NCBI GenBank assembly: GCA_020723185.1
Contig: DYJI01000008.1
Coordinates: forward strand, 1-64,000
Source of the DNA: Sideroxydans lithotrophicus
Lineage (GTDB): Bacteria; Pseudomonadota; Gammaproteobacteria; Burkholderiales; Gallionellaceae
Direction: 5' to 3'
DNA: 64,000 bases
Shown here: one piece after another, positions 9,089 to 16,324 of the stretch
Layout: each line of letters starts with the position of its first letter
How positions within the stretch are numbered: position 1 is the first letter of the stretch
Notes under the pieces: generated by a model
Databases searched by the model: none
Seen by the model: the letters and a program-made list of their open reading frames with translations, nothing else
What the model was told of the DNA's origin: nothing
Program-made: the position numbers and the translations under genes

Positions 9089-9110
9089 CTAGCAAACCAA
9101 CTAAAGGTAC

Positions 9111-9147
9111 CGAGTTAAAGGGGAAGCCTCGCAATTGTTTTGGCACA
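9111..9147. repeat. Degenerate repeat, copy 1 (TTAAAGGGG type)
   Basis: The segment beginning CGAGTTAAAGGGGAAGCC aligns with that at 9809-9845 over about 36 bases with two small gaps and roughly 80% identity. It sits directly upstream of the DUF4160 gene. Sequences with TTAAAGGGG cores are often seen beside REP-associated elements; that link is from general knowledge and not proven here. Confidence 0.5.
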
Positions 9148-9175
9148 AGGTCGCTCCAGTTGAAGGGGATATGCA

Positions 9176-9481
9176 ATGCCCAAGCTCTATGAATATTTCG
9201 GTTTGATCATCATGTTTTATGCTAACGAGCATGAGCCGGTTCATGTTCACGGCAAATTTCAGGATCGGGAATCCCGTGCCGAGATCATCGTGGTGAACGG
9301 CGAGATTGTGGAGATTCGCTATACGAATGTCGCCGGGCGTTTGCCTTTGGCGAATACCGAGATGCGCAACTTCGAGGAGTTGGTGACAGCTCGTGCCAGC
9401 GATATCGTAAGCAAGTGGATCGATTTTTTCGTGCTGCACAAACCTGTAAAATCGGAACGCATCACAAGGAGGCTGAAATGA
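9176..9481 (+). CDS. DUF4160 protein
   Basis: This 101-residue protein shows the DUF4160 pattern: MPKLYEYFGLIIMFYANEH, then EPVHVHGKFQDRESRAEI, then a conserved helix at the end. The family is small, common in mobile regions and of unknown activity. AAGGGG lies upstream of the ATG. Its stop overlaps the start of the DUF2442 gene in ATGA at 9478-9481, so the two are translated together. Such DUF4160/DUF2442 pairs have the size and layout of a toxin-antitoxin module, but I cannot show toxicity from sequence. Confidence 0.85.
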   Translation: MPKLYEYFGLIIMFYANEHEPVHVHGKFQDRESRAEIIVVNGEIVEIRYTNVAGRLPLANTEMRNFEELVTARASDIVSKWIDFFVLHKPVKSERITRRLK

Positions 9482-9759
9482 TTCCTGAGACCCTAAACAT
9501 CACATCGGTGGAACAGGTGAGCGACTATGCGCTGCGCCTGTCATTCGATGACGGCACGGCACAGACAGTGGATTTCAAGCCATTCCTTTCTTCGTCCCGC
9601 CACCCCGACATTCGCGCCTACCTCGAACCTGCGCGCTTCGCCGCATATCGAATCGAATATGGCGAACTGGTGTGGGGAGACTATGATCTCTGTTTCCCCA
9701 TCGCCGACCTTTACCAAAACAGATTGCTGACGGATTCTGCGCTGGAAATGGCGGCGTGA
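9478..9759 (+). CDS. DUF2442 protein
   Basis: The 93-residue product matches DUF2442: a beta-rich fold with YALRLSFDDGTAQTVDF and a GELVWGDYDLCFPIADLY segment. I start at 9478 because AAGGAGG precedes this ATG; an upstream in-frame ATG has no site. It is the second gene of a coupled pair with the DUF4160 gene. DUF2442 proteins are frequent partners of DUF4160 proteins; an antitoxin or regulator role is inferred from pairing only. Confidence 0.85.
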   Translation: MIPETLNITSVEQVSDYALRLSFDDGTAQTVDFKPFLSSSRHPDIRAYLEPARFAAYRIEYGELVWGDYDLCFPIADLYQNRLLTDSALEMAA

Positions 9760-9808
9760 TAGAAAAAGATAGGTATCGGACGAATTGTTGTGCGCAAAGT
9801 CGTGTGAG

Positions 9809-9845
9809 CGAATTAAAGGGGTCAGCTTCGCATTATTCCGTGGCA
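9809..9845. repeat. Degenerate repeat, copy 2 (TTAAAGGGG type)
   Basis: This copy begins CGAATTAAAGGGGTCAGC and ends TGGCA, in the same order as copy 1 at 9111-9147. The two copies are direct repeats that bracket the DUF4160/DUF2442 pair exactly. Confidence 0.5.
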
Positions 9846-9882
9846 ATCATTGAGTAGCTCCCGAACCACCGGCCCCACGATC

Positions 9883-10836
9883 ATGATGAACACCAACCTG
9901 CAGGAATCCATTGAACGCCAGCGCAAGATACTCAAGGGCTGGCTCGCTTCTTCACTCTCGATACTGGCAGAGGATTGCGCGCAGGTGTGGCCGCAGCGGG
10001 CGGCGCTGGAAGCGAGGTTGATGGAAGGCATCGCCGAGCTGCCCTACTGCAAATATCTCTACCTGATGGATGCCAAGGCGCACCAGATCACTTCCAACGC
10101 ATCGCGCGTCGGCCTGATGGAGAAGCAGTTCGGCCGCGACCGTAGCCATCGCCCCTATGTTGCAGCAGCGCTTGCGGGGAGCGATTTCTCTCTTTCGGAT
10201 GCGTATATCAGCCAGAACGCGAAGCGGCCTTCGCTCACTGCGGTGCAGGCGGTGCACGGGGCGCAGGGCGAGGTGCTGGGTTTTCTGGGGGCGGACTTCG
10301 ACCTGCGCGAACTGCCCGCGACGCAGGCCATGTATGCGCAACCGGGGCAGTGGATGCAGCTCAAGGGCGACCCGGCGATACGGGGCGGGCTGTTCCGTCA
10401 GCAGCGCTTCGACAGTCCGATGGACCAGCAGATCGACACCGTGCTGCATATCGTCAACGAGCTGGTCACCATGCATGGCGTGTTCCACATCAAGCTGCAT
10501 TTCTCCAGCTCGCGCGCCACCATCATCGCGATGAACGATCCCTACCGTTTCCGGCTGCACGGCATCGACGAGCTCGGCAAGCCCGATCTGTGTCTGGCGT
10601 ATCCGCGCGTGGATTATCCCGCCGATGCGCTGATACCCGCGGATGCGGTGCACAGCATACTGGAGGTGTTCCGCGCGCTGCGCTTCATGGATGAGACGAT
10701 CTATCTGCGTTCGGGGATGCTCAACATCTTCAACGGCATGGTCGGCCTGACTTTCTCTTGCGATGGCTCCCACTACTTGCCATGGGAGGAGTTCCTGAAG
10801 CGGAAGGACGATTTTCTGACGGGGGTGGCGATGTAG
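9883..10836 (+). CDS. Soluble PDC/Cache-type sensor-domain protein
   Basis: The protein of 317 residues has a helical start, then a PDC-like sensor fold at about 55-165 (YCKYLYLMDAK, then FGRDRSHRPYVAAAL and a GFLGADFDLREL strand). PDC domains bind small ligands such as organic acids or amino acids, normally in the periplasm. Here there is no signal peptide and no membrane segment, so it should be cytoplasmic. The C-terminal 150 residues are unassigned. The start is uncertain: a TTG at 9850 is possible, but the ATG pair at 9883/9886 is more likely, although no clear ribosome site is seen. Confidence 0.6.
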   Translation: MMNTNLQESIERQRKILKGWLASSLSILAEDCAQVWPQRAALEARLMEGIAELPYCKYLYLMDAKAHQITSNASRVGLMEKQFGRDRSHRPYVAAALAGSDFSLSDAYISQNAKRPSLTAVQAVHGAQGEVLGFLGADFDLRELPATQAMYAQPGQWMQLKGDPAIRGGLFRQQRFDSPMDQQIDTVLHIVNELVTMHGVFHIKLHFSSSRATIIAMNDPYRFRLHGIDELGKPDLCLAYPRVDYPADALIPADAVHSILEVFRALRFMDETIYLRSGMLNIFNGMVGLTFSCDGSHYLPWEEFLKRKDDFLTGVAM

Positions 10837-10840
10837 GGAG

Positions 10841-10898
10841 CAAACGGGGCTGCATCGTAATTGTTCCTGCTGGAACAATTACGATGCAGCCCCGTTTG
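10841..10898. repeat. Perfect 27-bp-arm palindrome
   Basis: Positions 10841-10867 and 10872-10898 are exact reverse complements around a 4-base loop, TGCT. It lies in the gap between the convergent PDC gene and the TsdA-like cytochrome gene. Neither side is followed by a T run, so it is not a normal intrinsic terminator. A stem this long and free of mismatches suggests recent formation or strong constraint. It could stop or protect transcripts from both sides or extrude as a cruciform. Confidence 0.8.
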
Positions 10899-10903
10899 GT
10901 TGA

Positions 10904-10932
10904 AACCCCGCTTGCTTCGGTTGCGCGGGGTT
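10904..10932 (-). terminator. Hairpin downstream of the TsdA-like gene
   Basis: AACCCCGC at 10904-10911 and GCGGGGTT at 10925-10932 form an 8-base stem with a 13-base loop, 15 bases after the stop of the minus-strand cytochrome gene. The T run after the stem is only three bases, so it is a modest terminator. Confidence 0.5.
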
Positions 10933-10947
10933 CTCGATCAGCGATGC

Positions 10948-11784
10948 TCAGTAGCGAGCATCCTTTGGCTTGTCGCCTTTCGGCCAATCCTTGTGCTTGC
11001 GGGCGTAGTCCGGTCGCGGCTGCTGGGTGAAGAACGCTGCGACGTCGTAGGCCTCCTGGTCGGTGAGGCTGCCGCCTTGCCCCAGCGGCATGTTGGCTTT
11101 GACGAATGCGGCGGCGGTGTTGAGGCGCGCCATGCCGGCGCCGATGTTGAAGGACTTGGCGCCCCACAGCGGCGGGAACATGTACTGACCTTCAGGACCT
11201 TTCATGCCCTGCCCATCGGCTCCGTGACAGACCGCGCACTTCTCGGCATAGATGGCCTTGCCCAAGACGGGGTTCGGCGCGCGTTCTGCCTTGATGCGCT
11301 TGAAGCCGCGTCCTTCCACATCCACGCCCGTCGGCACATCCTTCGACAGCCACCACATGTAGGCCAGTATCCCTTTCATCTCCTTGCTGTCTTCCGGCAA
11401 CGGTTTGCCGTTCATCGAGCGCTGGAAACAATCGTTGACGCGATCCTGCAGCGAATTGACCTCGGCGTTGCGCGTGCGGTATTCCGGGAACACGCCCCAG
11501 ATGCCCACCCAGGGGGCTGCGTTGGGGGTGCGGCCGCCATCCAGGTGGCAACTGCTGCAGTTCAGGTCGTTGCCCACGTATTTTTTGGCGTAGACCTGTG
11601 TCTGGGTCGTCAACTGATGTCCATAACGGATCGCTTCGCCCATGGGGCCGGACGGCATAGTTTCCTCGGCCGGCGGATTGAAGGGGGCTGTGGTCTTTAC
11701 GGCATCTTCTGCCAGTGCGCTGGAACCGTACATGGCCATGACGCCCGCCATCAGCCAGGCTGACAAGGAAAGGGTGGATCTCAT
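10948..11784 (-). CDS. Diheme c-type cytochrome, TsdA-like thiosulfate dehydrogenase
   Basis: The ATG at 11784 follows AGGAGG and opens a 278-residue protein with a signal peptide cut near residue 25 (SSALA). Two heme c sites are present: CSSCH at 76-80 and CAVCH at 183-187. The region between them, with VNDCFQRSMNGKPLP and ILAYMWWLSKDVPTG, is characteristic of TsdA, in which a cysteine at this place is an axial ligand of the first heme; Cys119 is the candidate. TsdA enzymes oxidise two thiosulfates to tetrathionate in the periplasm, or run the reverse. The gene diverges from the SOR-like gene, which supports a role in sulfur metabolism. Direction of catalysis cannot be read from sequence. 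Confidence 0.75.
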   Translation of the reverse strand: MRSTLSLSAWLMAGVMAMYGSSALAEDAVKTTAPFNPPAEETMPSGPMGEAIRYGHQLTTQTQVYAKKYVGNDLNCSSCHLDGGRTPNAAPWVGIWGVFPEYRTRNAEVNSLQDRVNDCFQRSMNGKPLPEDSKEMKGILAYMWWLSKDVPTGVDVEGRGFKRIKAERAPNPVLGKAIYAEKCAVCHGADGQGMKGPEGQYMFPPLWGAKSFNIGAGMARLNTAAAFVKANMPLGQGGSLTDQEAYDVAAFFTQQPRPDYARKHKDWPKGDKPKDARY

Positions 11785-12168
11785 ATTAACCTCCTGTGGT
11801 TGTTGGATGCTGCTGATAAGGTATCGCCGATGGCTTCGCCGGCATCGCTGCCGGGCAAGTTTGAATATTAAAATATCAGCAATTGCTAATATCATTCAAA
11901 ACAGACTGCGTGTCAATGTTGATTAAAATTGTCGGGAATAGCCTTCCCGGAGCAAAGGATTAACAGGCGGCAGTATCGCAATGACCCGCATATCGACCGC
12001 AAGGACGATGCGTTTTCGGAGCACGAATGAGGCTCGCATGATGCCGGGCACCGGATGCCACCGCTTGGAGTAGGGTTGAACTTGGACCGGCAAAGGTGGA
12101 AAGTGCAAAGCATGTGGTTGGTTTGAGCGGTCTCTTTTAACCTGCTTCATTTCAACTGGAGGTGCATC
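11785..12168. promoter_or_regulatory. AT-rich divergent regulatory region with two overlapping dyads
   Basis: The 384-base gap separates the TsdA-like and SOR-like genes. A strongly AT-rich block holds a near-perfect 20-base dyad at 11873-11892 (ATAT, C, AGCAATTGCT, A, ATAT; one mismatched pair) inside an outer pair TTTGAAT (11860-11866) and ATTCAAA (11894-11900). Read on the minus strand, TTGAAT, 18 bases, TATTTT is a possible sigma-70 promoter for the cytochrome, so the dyad would sit between its -35 and -10. A small hairpin, CGGGAA/TTCCCG, lies at 11933-11949. No further gene is seen in the rest of the gap. Confidence 0.5.
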
Positions 12169-12555
12169 ATGTTCTCTCCTGTCACTATCCCCTTCGGGGC
12201 GAAGATGCTTTTCAATACGGCCACGATCAAACCCGGCGTGGCGTTCGAGGATGTCGAGCTGGCGCTGGCCGAGATGTGCAATGTGGTGAAAGACACTTAC
12301 GGCGGCGACAAGGGCGGTTTCATCGCCGGGCAGGTCTATGCGTTCTCGGGTTTCCTTTCGGCAGAAGGCACGCTGGGTGATCCGGGCTCGGCGGAGAAAC
12401 ATATCGCGATCGTGACCTACTGGAAGTCTTTCGAGCAGCACGAGCGCTCGCACGCGGACAAGGTGTTCAAGGAAAAATTCGCGGCGCTGGCCAAGCTGTG
12501 CAGCGAGACCAGGGAGCTGGGTTACGACATGCTGTGGCAGGGGGTGCCGGAATAG
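12169..12555 (+). CDS. Single-domain sulfur oxygenase reductase-like protein
   Basis: The 128-residue protein has a ferredoxin-like (dimeric alpha/beta barrel) pattern and no signal peptide. GGAGG precedes the ATG. Residues that match the archaeal sulfur oxygenase reductase active site are all present: Cys37 (MCNVV) for the essential Cys31, His91 and His95 in YWKSFEQHERSH for the iron ligands His86 and His90 in FWKDWKDHEEMH, Cys111 (KLCSE) near the place of Cys101, and the terminal Glu128 in MLWQGVPE for Glu114 in MIWGPWE. The Cys-to-His distance is 54 here and 55 in SOR. SOR itself has two such domains and about 310 residues, so this is half-size. It faces a TsdA-like cytochrome gene. The alternative is a general ABM/NIPSNAP-fold protein. 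Confidence 0.55.
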   Translation: MFSPVTIPFGAKMLFNTATIKPGVAFEDVELALAEMCNVVKDTYGGDKGGFIAGQVYAFSGFLSAEGTLGDPGSAEKHIAIVTYWKSFEQHERSHADKVFKEKFAALAKLCSETRELGYDMLWQGVPE

Positions 12556-12557
12556 GT

Positions 12558-12577
12558 ATTACAATGCAGCCGGGTAT
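12558..12577. repeat. Imperfect copy of the palindrome right arm
   Basis: These 20 bases, ATTACAATGCAGCCGGGTAT, match 16 of 20 positions of 10878-10897 in the right arm of the palindrome, in direct orientation. The two copies flank the cytochrome and SOR-like genes. Chance cannot be excluded. Confidence 0.3.
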
Positions 12578-12638
12578 GGGCCACGGGCGATTCGGAGAAA
12601 AAACAAAAGTGGCTTGAATGGGAAGCACAGCAGTGCGA

Positions 12639-12668
12639 GGAGTTTAAGGGGAACTCAAGCTATGATTT
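12639..12668. repeat. Degenerate repeat, copy 3 (TTAAGGGG type)
   Basis: GAGTTTAAGGGGAACTC resembles copy 1 (GAGTTAAAGGGGAAGCC) in 13 of its first 14 bases, then diverges. It lies in the gap before the STAND-GGDEF gene. Confidence 0.35.
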
Positions 12669-12743
12669 TCGAAACGAGGGAAGCGCTCGCTCTGTCGCGA
12701 GGCCGATTTCTGCGAGCCACCGTCCAGTCTGTGCATTCATTGA

Positions 12744-15700
12744 ATGCCGCAATCTAACTCTCTGGCAAAGATCAGTCGGCCAAGACTGACCCATATGGTG
12801 TCGCGGGGGCGGCTGTTCGGCTTGCTCGATCAGGCGAGCAAGCGCCCCGTCATTTGGATCACCGGGCCGGGGGGCGCGGGGAAGACTGCACTGGCGGCCA
12901 GTTGGCTGGATGCACGGAACAGATCGCATGTTTGGTATCAGGCGGATGCGGGCGATGCCGATCTGGCCAGTTTCTTCCATTACCTGAGCCTGGCGGCGCA
13001 GAAGCTGCCGTCCCGTTCGGAAGTGCCGCAGCCTGTCTTTACGCCCGAATTCATGCAGGGTGTCGCGGTGTTCACCCGGCGTTATTTCGAGGCGCTGTTC
13101 TGTCGTCTGCCGCCGGCGACGACTTTGTTGTTCGACAATTTCCAGGATGTTCCGGAAGGTTCCGGCTGGCACGAGATGATGGCGCATGCGCTGGAGACGA
13201 TCCCGGAAGGGAGCCATGTCATCGTGTTGAGCCGCGAACCGCCGCCTGCCGCGTTTGCGCGTATGCAGGCGAACAATCTCATTTCCGTCCTCGGCTGGGA
13301 AGACATCAGGTTCTCGCGGGAGGAAGCCCGCGAGCTCCTGTTCTCGCTGGGGGCGCATCCTGATGTGCAAAACATGCTGGATGATCTGTATGAAAAGACC
13401 GAGGGCTGGGCGGCGGGACTGGTGTTGCTGACTTCGCAGTTGCGCGCCGGCGGGACATCGCATCTGGATGCGTGTTCGTCGCAGTATGAGGTCTTCAATT
13501 ATTTTGCCAATGAGATATTCACCAGAACCGAGCCTGATGTGCAGGATGTGCTGCTGAAGACGGCTTTCCTGTCGCGGGTCGAGCCGGTGCTGGCGGTGCG
13601 GCTCAGCGGTGTGGCCGCTGCGCCGGAGATTCTGGAACGCCTGAATCTGATGCACTACTTCACGCAAAGATACGGCACGGCGTACCAGTATCACCCCTTG
13701 TTCAAGGCGTTCTTGCAGGCGCGCGCGGCGGCGACCTTCGCGCATTCGGAGGTTTTGCACATCCAGAGACACTCTGCCGGGCTGCTCGCTGAGGCGGGGC
13801 AGATCGAGGAGGCGGTGCGTCTGTATATCGTCGCAACGGACTGGGGAAACGCCTTGGGTTTGATATTGGGGCAGGCTGCCGAGCTGATCGCTCAGGGGCG
13901 CGGGAGCACGCTGGAAAGATGGCTGCAGGCGTTGCCGCTGCCGCAGATCGGCGCTTCGTCCTGGGGACAATACTGGCTTGGCGTCTGTCGCCTGCCGTTC
14001 GATCCGGCGGAAAGCAGGGTTCTCTTCGAACGGGCGTTCGAGCTGTTCCAGGCGGATGCGGACATCAGCGGTGTCTTTTTGAGCTGGTCCGGCATCGTGG
14101 ATACCTTCCTCTACCAATGGAGCGATTTCTCCCCGTTGGATCGCTGGATCACGGTCATCGAGCAGAAGCTGGCGGATCATCCCGTGTTCCCAACGCCCGA
14201 GATCGAAGCGCGGGTGGCGGCCGGCATGTTGAATGCGCTGGCCTGGCGGCAGCCGCATCGGCCCGATCTGCCTGTGTGGGCGGAGCGGGTGCGGCAGATC
14301 GTGCACCATCATGCGAACGTGCAGTTGCGCGTCATGCTGGGCAGCTATCTGATGATCTATTACCTGTGGATGGGAGATCTCGCGAAGGCCGGCTTGCTGA
14401 TCGATGAGCTGCGCCCGGTCCTTGACGGGAAAGAGCGGGACCCGCTGACACAGCAGAATTGGCATGTGATGGAAGCGATGCATGCCTGGGTCATTGCGGA
14501 TGAGAAGGCGTGTCTGGCGGCGGTCGACAAGGGTTTGCGCAACGCGGCCGAGAGTGGCGTGCATCTGCTGGATATGTATCTGCTGGGGCAGGGCGTCTAT
14601 GCGGGGCTGTCGCTGGACGACCCGGCCTCTGCGGTCGCCTGCCTGAAGAAGATGGTGTTGATCGACAGCCCGCGCATCATGGACAGGTCGTTCTACCAGT
14701 ATCAGGCTTCTTCCGTGGCCTGGATGCAGGGCAATCTGAAGAAGGCGATCGAGCATGGCAGGCTTTCCGTGCAGTTCGCGGATGCCACGGGCAGTCATCT
14801 TTCGCAGGCCTTGTGCCATATCGAATTGGCGGTGGCGCTGTTCGACGATGGGCAGCAGGAGGAAGCGCTGCGGCAATTGGCCATGGGCGAGGCGTATGGT
14901 CGCGGCATGAACCACATCGAGTTCATCGCCGCGCTGCACGCGGCCAGATTCGCCTTCGCGCGGGGCGAGGTGCGTCAGGGGCTGGAGAAGTTGCGGCAGG
15001 GGCTGGCGCTGGGGGCGCGGCAACACTATGTGAATTTCCCGCGCTGGGACGATGAGAACATGTCCATGCTGTGCGCGCAGGCCTTGCAGCATGGTATCGA
15101 GTTGCCCTACGTCAAGATGTTGATCAAGTTTCGCAATCTGTCACCGCCCGAATCCGTGACCGGCGTCGAATGGCCGGTCAGGGTGCGCGGGAACGAAAGG
15201 AAGGCAGTGGACGATGATTCGCTGGAGGCGCAGATCGCCGAGCGCACGCGGGCTTTGCAGGAGCAGAACCGCCGGCTCGAGAACATGGCGCTGACTGACG
15301 AGTTGACAGGGTTGTCAAACCGGCGCCATGCATTGCTGACCTTCGCGCGGGAATGGGAGGTGTCCGTGCAGCAAGACACGCCGTTGTCGTGTCTGATGAT
15401 CGATGCAGATGGCTTCAAGCAAGTGAACGACACGCATGGCCATGATGCGGGGGACGAAGTTCTGCGCAGCCTGTCCGATTGCCTCAGAAGGGCGGTGCGC
15501 GCGGAGGATGTCGTGTGCAGGTTGGGTGGTGACGAATTCCTGGTGATCTGTCCGGGTGTTCATCTGGAGGATGCGATGCATCTTGCAGAACAGATACGTG
15601 CCAGGGTGTCCGGGATGCAGGTGCCGGTCGGCAAAGGCGAGTGGCGCGGGAGCATCAGTGTCGGTGTGGCATCCCGCCTGCCTGATATGATCGATCTGGA

Positions 15701-15785
15701 ATCGCTGATCAAACTGGCGGATGCGGGCGTGTACACGGCAAAACGGAGAGGGCGGAACTGTGTCGCGGCAGGTTGCGGCGTCTAG
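12744..15785 (+). CDS. MalT-type STAND ATPase fused to GGDEF diguanylate cyclase
   Basis: The 1013-residue protein begins like MalT/LuxR-family STAND regulators (SLAKISRPRL), with Walker A GPGGAGKT at 41-48, a Walker B-like TTLLFDNFQD near 130, and a winged-helix-like part to about 340. Residues 350-830 are helical repeats of MalT TPR type. The LuxR HTH that normally ends such proteins is missing; after a charged helix (about 838-860) there is a GGDEF domain (862-1013) with intact GGDEF at 928-932 and an RxxD inhibitory site at 919-922. So a ligand- and ATP-gated STAND switch should drive c-di-GMP synthesis. An in-frame stop directly before the ATG fixes the start, though no ribosome site is clear. 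It is not in an operon with its upstream neighbour. Confidence 0.9.
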   Translation: MPQSNSLAKISRPRLTHMVSRGRLFGLLDQASKRPVIWITGPGGAGKTALAASWLDARNRSHVWYQADAGDADLASFFHYLSLAAQKLPSRSEVPQPVFTPEFMQGVAVFTRRYFEALFCRLPPATTLLFDNFQDVPEGSGWHEMMAHALETIPEGSHVIVLSREPPPAAFARMQANNLISVLGWEDIRFSREEARELLFSLGAHPDVQNMLDDLYEKTEGWAAGLVLLTSQLRAGGTSHLDACSSQYEVFNYFANEIFTRTEPDVQDVLLKTAFLSRVEPVLAVRLSGVAAAPEILERLNLMHYFTQRYGTAYQYHPLFKAFLQARAAATFAHSEVLHIQRHSAGLLAEAGQIEEAVRLYIVATDWGNALGLILGQAAELIAQGRGSTLERWLQALPLPQIGASSWGQYWLGVCRLPFDPAESRVLFERAFELFQADADISGVFLSWSGIVDTFLYQWSDFSPLDRWITVIEQKLADHPVFPTPEIEARVAAGMLNALAWRQPHRPDLPVWAERVRQIVHHHANVQLRVMLGSYLMIYYLWMGDLAKAGLLIDELRPVLDGKERDPLTQQNWHVMEAMHAWVIADEKACLAAVDKGLRNAAESGVHLLDMYLLGQGVYAGLSLDDPASAVACLKKMVLIDSPRIMDRSFYQYQASSVAWMQGNLKKAIEHGRLSVQFADATGSHLSQALCHIELAVALFDDGQQEEALRQLAMGEAYGRGMNHIEFIAALHAARFAFARGEVRQGLEKLRQGLALGARQHYVNFPRWDDENMSMLCAQALQHGIELPYVKMLIKFRNLSPPESVTGVEWPVRVRGNERKAVDDDSLEAQIAERTRALQEQNRRLENMALTDELTGLSNRRHALLTFAREWEVSVQQDTPLSCLMIDADGFKQVNDTHGHDAGDEVLRSLSDCLRRAVRAEDVVCRLGGDEFLVICPGVHLEDAMHLAEQIRARVSGMQVPVGKGEWRGSISVGVASRLPDMIDLESLIKLADAGVYTAKRRGRNCVAAGCGV

Positions 15786-15810
15786 CTTGGGATCGAAAGG
15801 AGAATGGATC

Positions 15811-16257
15811 ATGACTACAGGCACTGTTCGTCTGCATCGCGTGTTGCGCACCAAGCCGGAACGACTCTACAGGGCATTCCTCGATGCGGACGCGATCCCG
15901 AAGTGGTTGCCGCCCTATGGTTTCACCTGCAAAGTGGAACATATGGATGTCAGGGTGGGGGGCACGTTCAGGATGTCGTTCAGAAATTTCTCGACCGGCA
16001 AGGGAGAATCGTTCGGCGGGGAGTATCTGGAGCTCGTCCCCGCGCAACGGATCCGCTATTCGGACAAGTTCGACGATCCGAACCTGCCCGGTGCGATGAC
16101 GACGACGGTGACGCTGACGCCGGTATCGTGCGGTACCGAGATCGCTATCGTGCAGGAGGGGATACCGGATATGATTCCGCTGGAGATGTGCTATCTCGGC
16201 TGGCAGGAATCGCTCGCACAATTGGCGAATCTGGTGGAGCCTGAGATACCGGGTTGA
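15811..16257 (+). CDS. SRPBCC (AHSA1-like) domain protein
   Basis: The 148-residue protein fits the START/Bet v1-like SRPBCC fold of the AHSA1 group: a VRLHRVLRTKPERLYRAFLD start, WLPPYGF, GGTFRMSFRNFSTGK and a long final helix (GWQESLAQLANLVEP). The ATG at 15811 follows AAAGGAGAATGGATC, while the longer frame has no such site. It starts 25 bases after the STAND-GGDEF stop and may be cotranscribed. The fold forms a hydrophobic pocket; ligand unknown. Confidence 0.8.
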   Translation: MTTGTVRLHRVLRTKPERLYRAFLDADAIPKWLPPYGFTCKVEHMDVRVGGTFRMSFRNFSTGKGESFGGEYLELVPAQRIRYSDKFDDPNLPGAMTTTVTLTPVSCGTEIAIVQEGIPDMIPLEMCYLGWQESLAQLANLVEPEIPG

Positions 16258-16324
16258 AGTTGGATCGTCGTAGTCGTGTATCGTGCAGTGCATCGTTGTG
16301 GATCATTAACCAGAGGAGATCGTC

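Noticed and set aside
11860-11900. A named regulator site such as Fur, FNR or BigR
   Set aside because: The dyad does not fit the TTGAT-N4-ATCAA or GATAATGATAATC patterns, and resemblance to ArsR-family sulfur regulators is too loose to name one.
12660-15092. An 810-codon open frame on the minus strand under the STAND-GGDEF gene
   Set aside because: The forward gene has clear Walker and GGDEF motifs; the reverse product is rich in Arg, Gln and His and has no recognisable domain.
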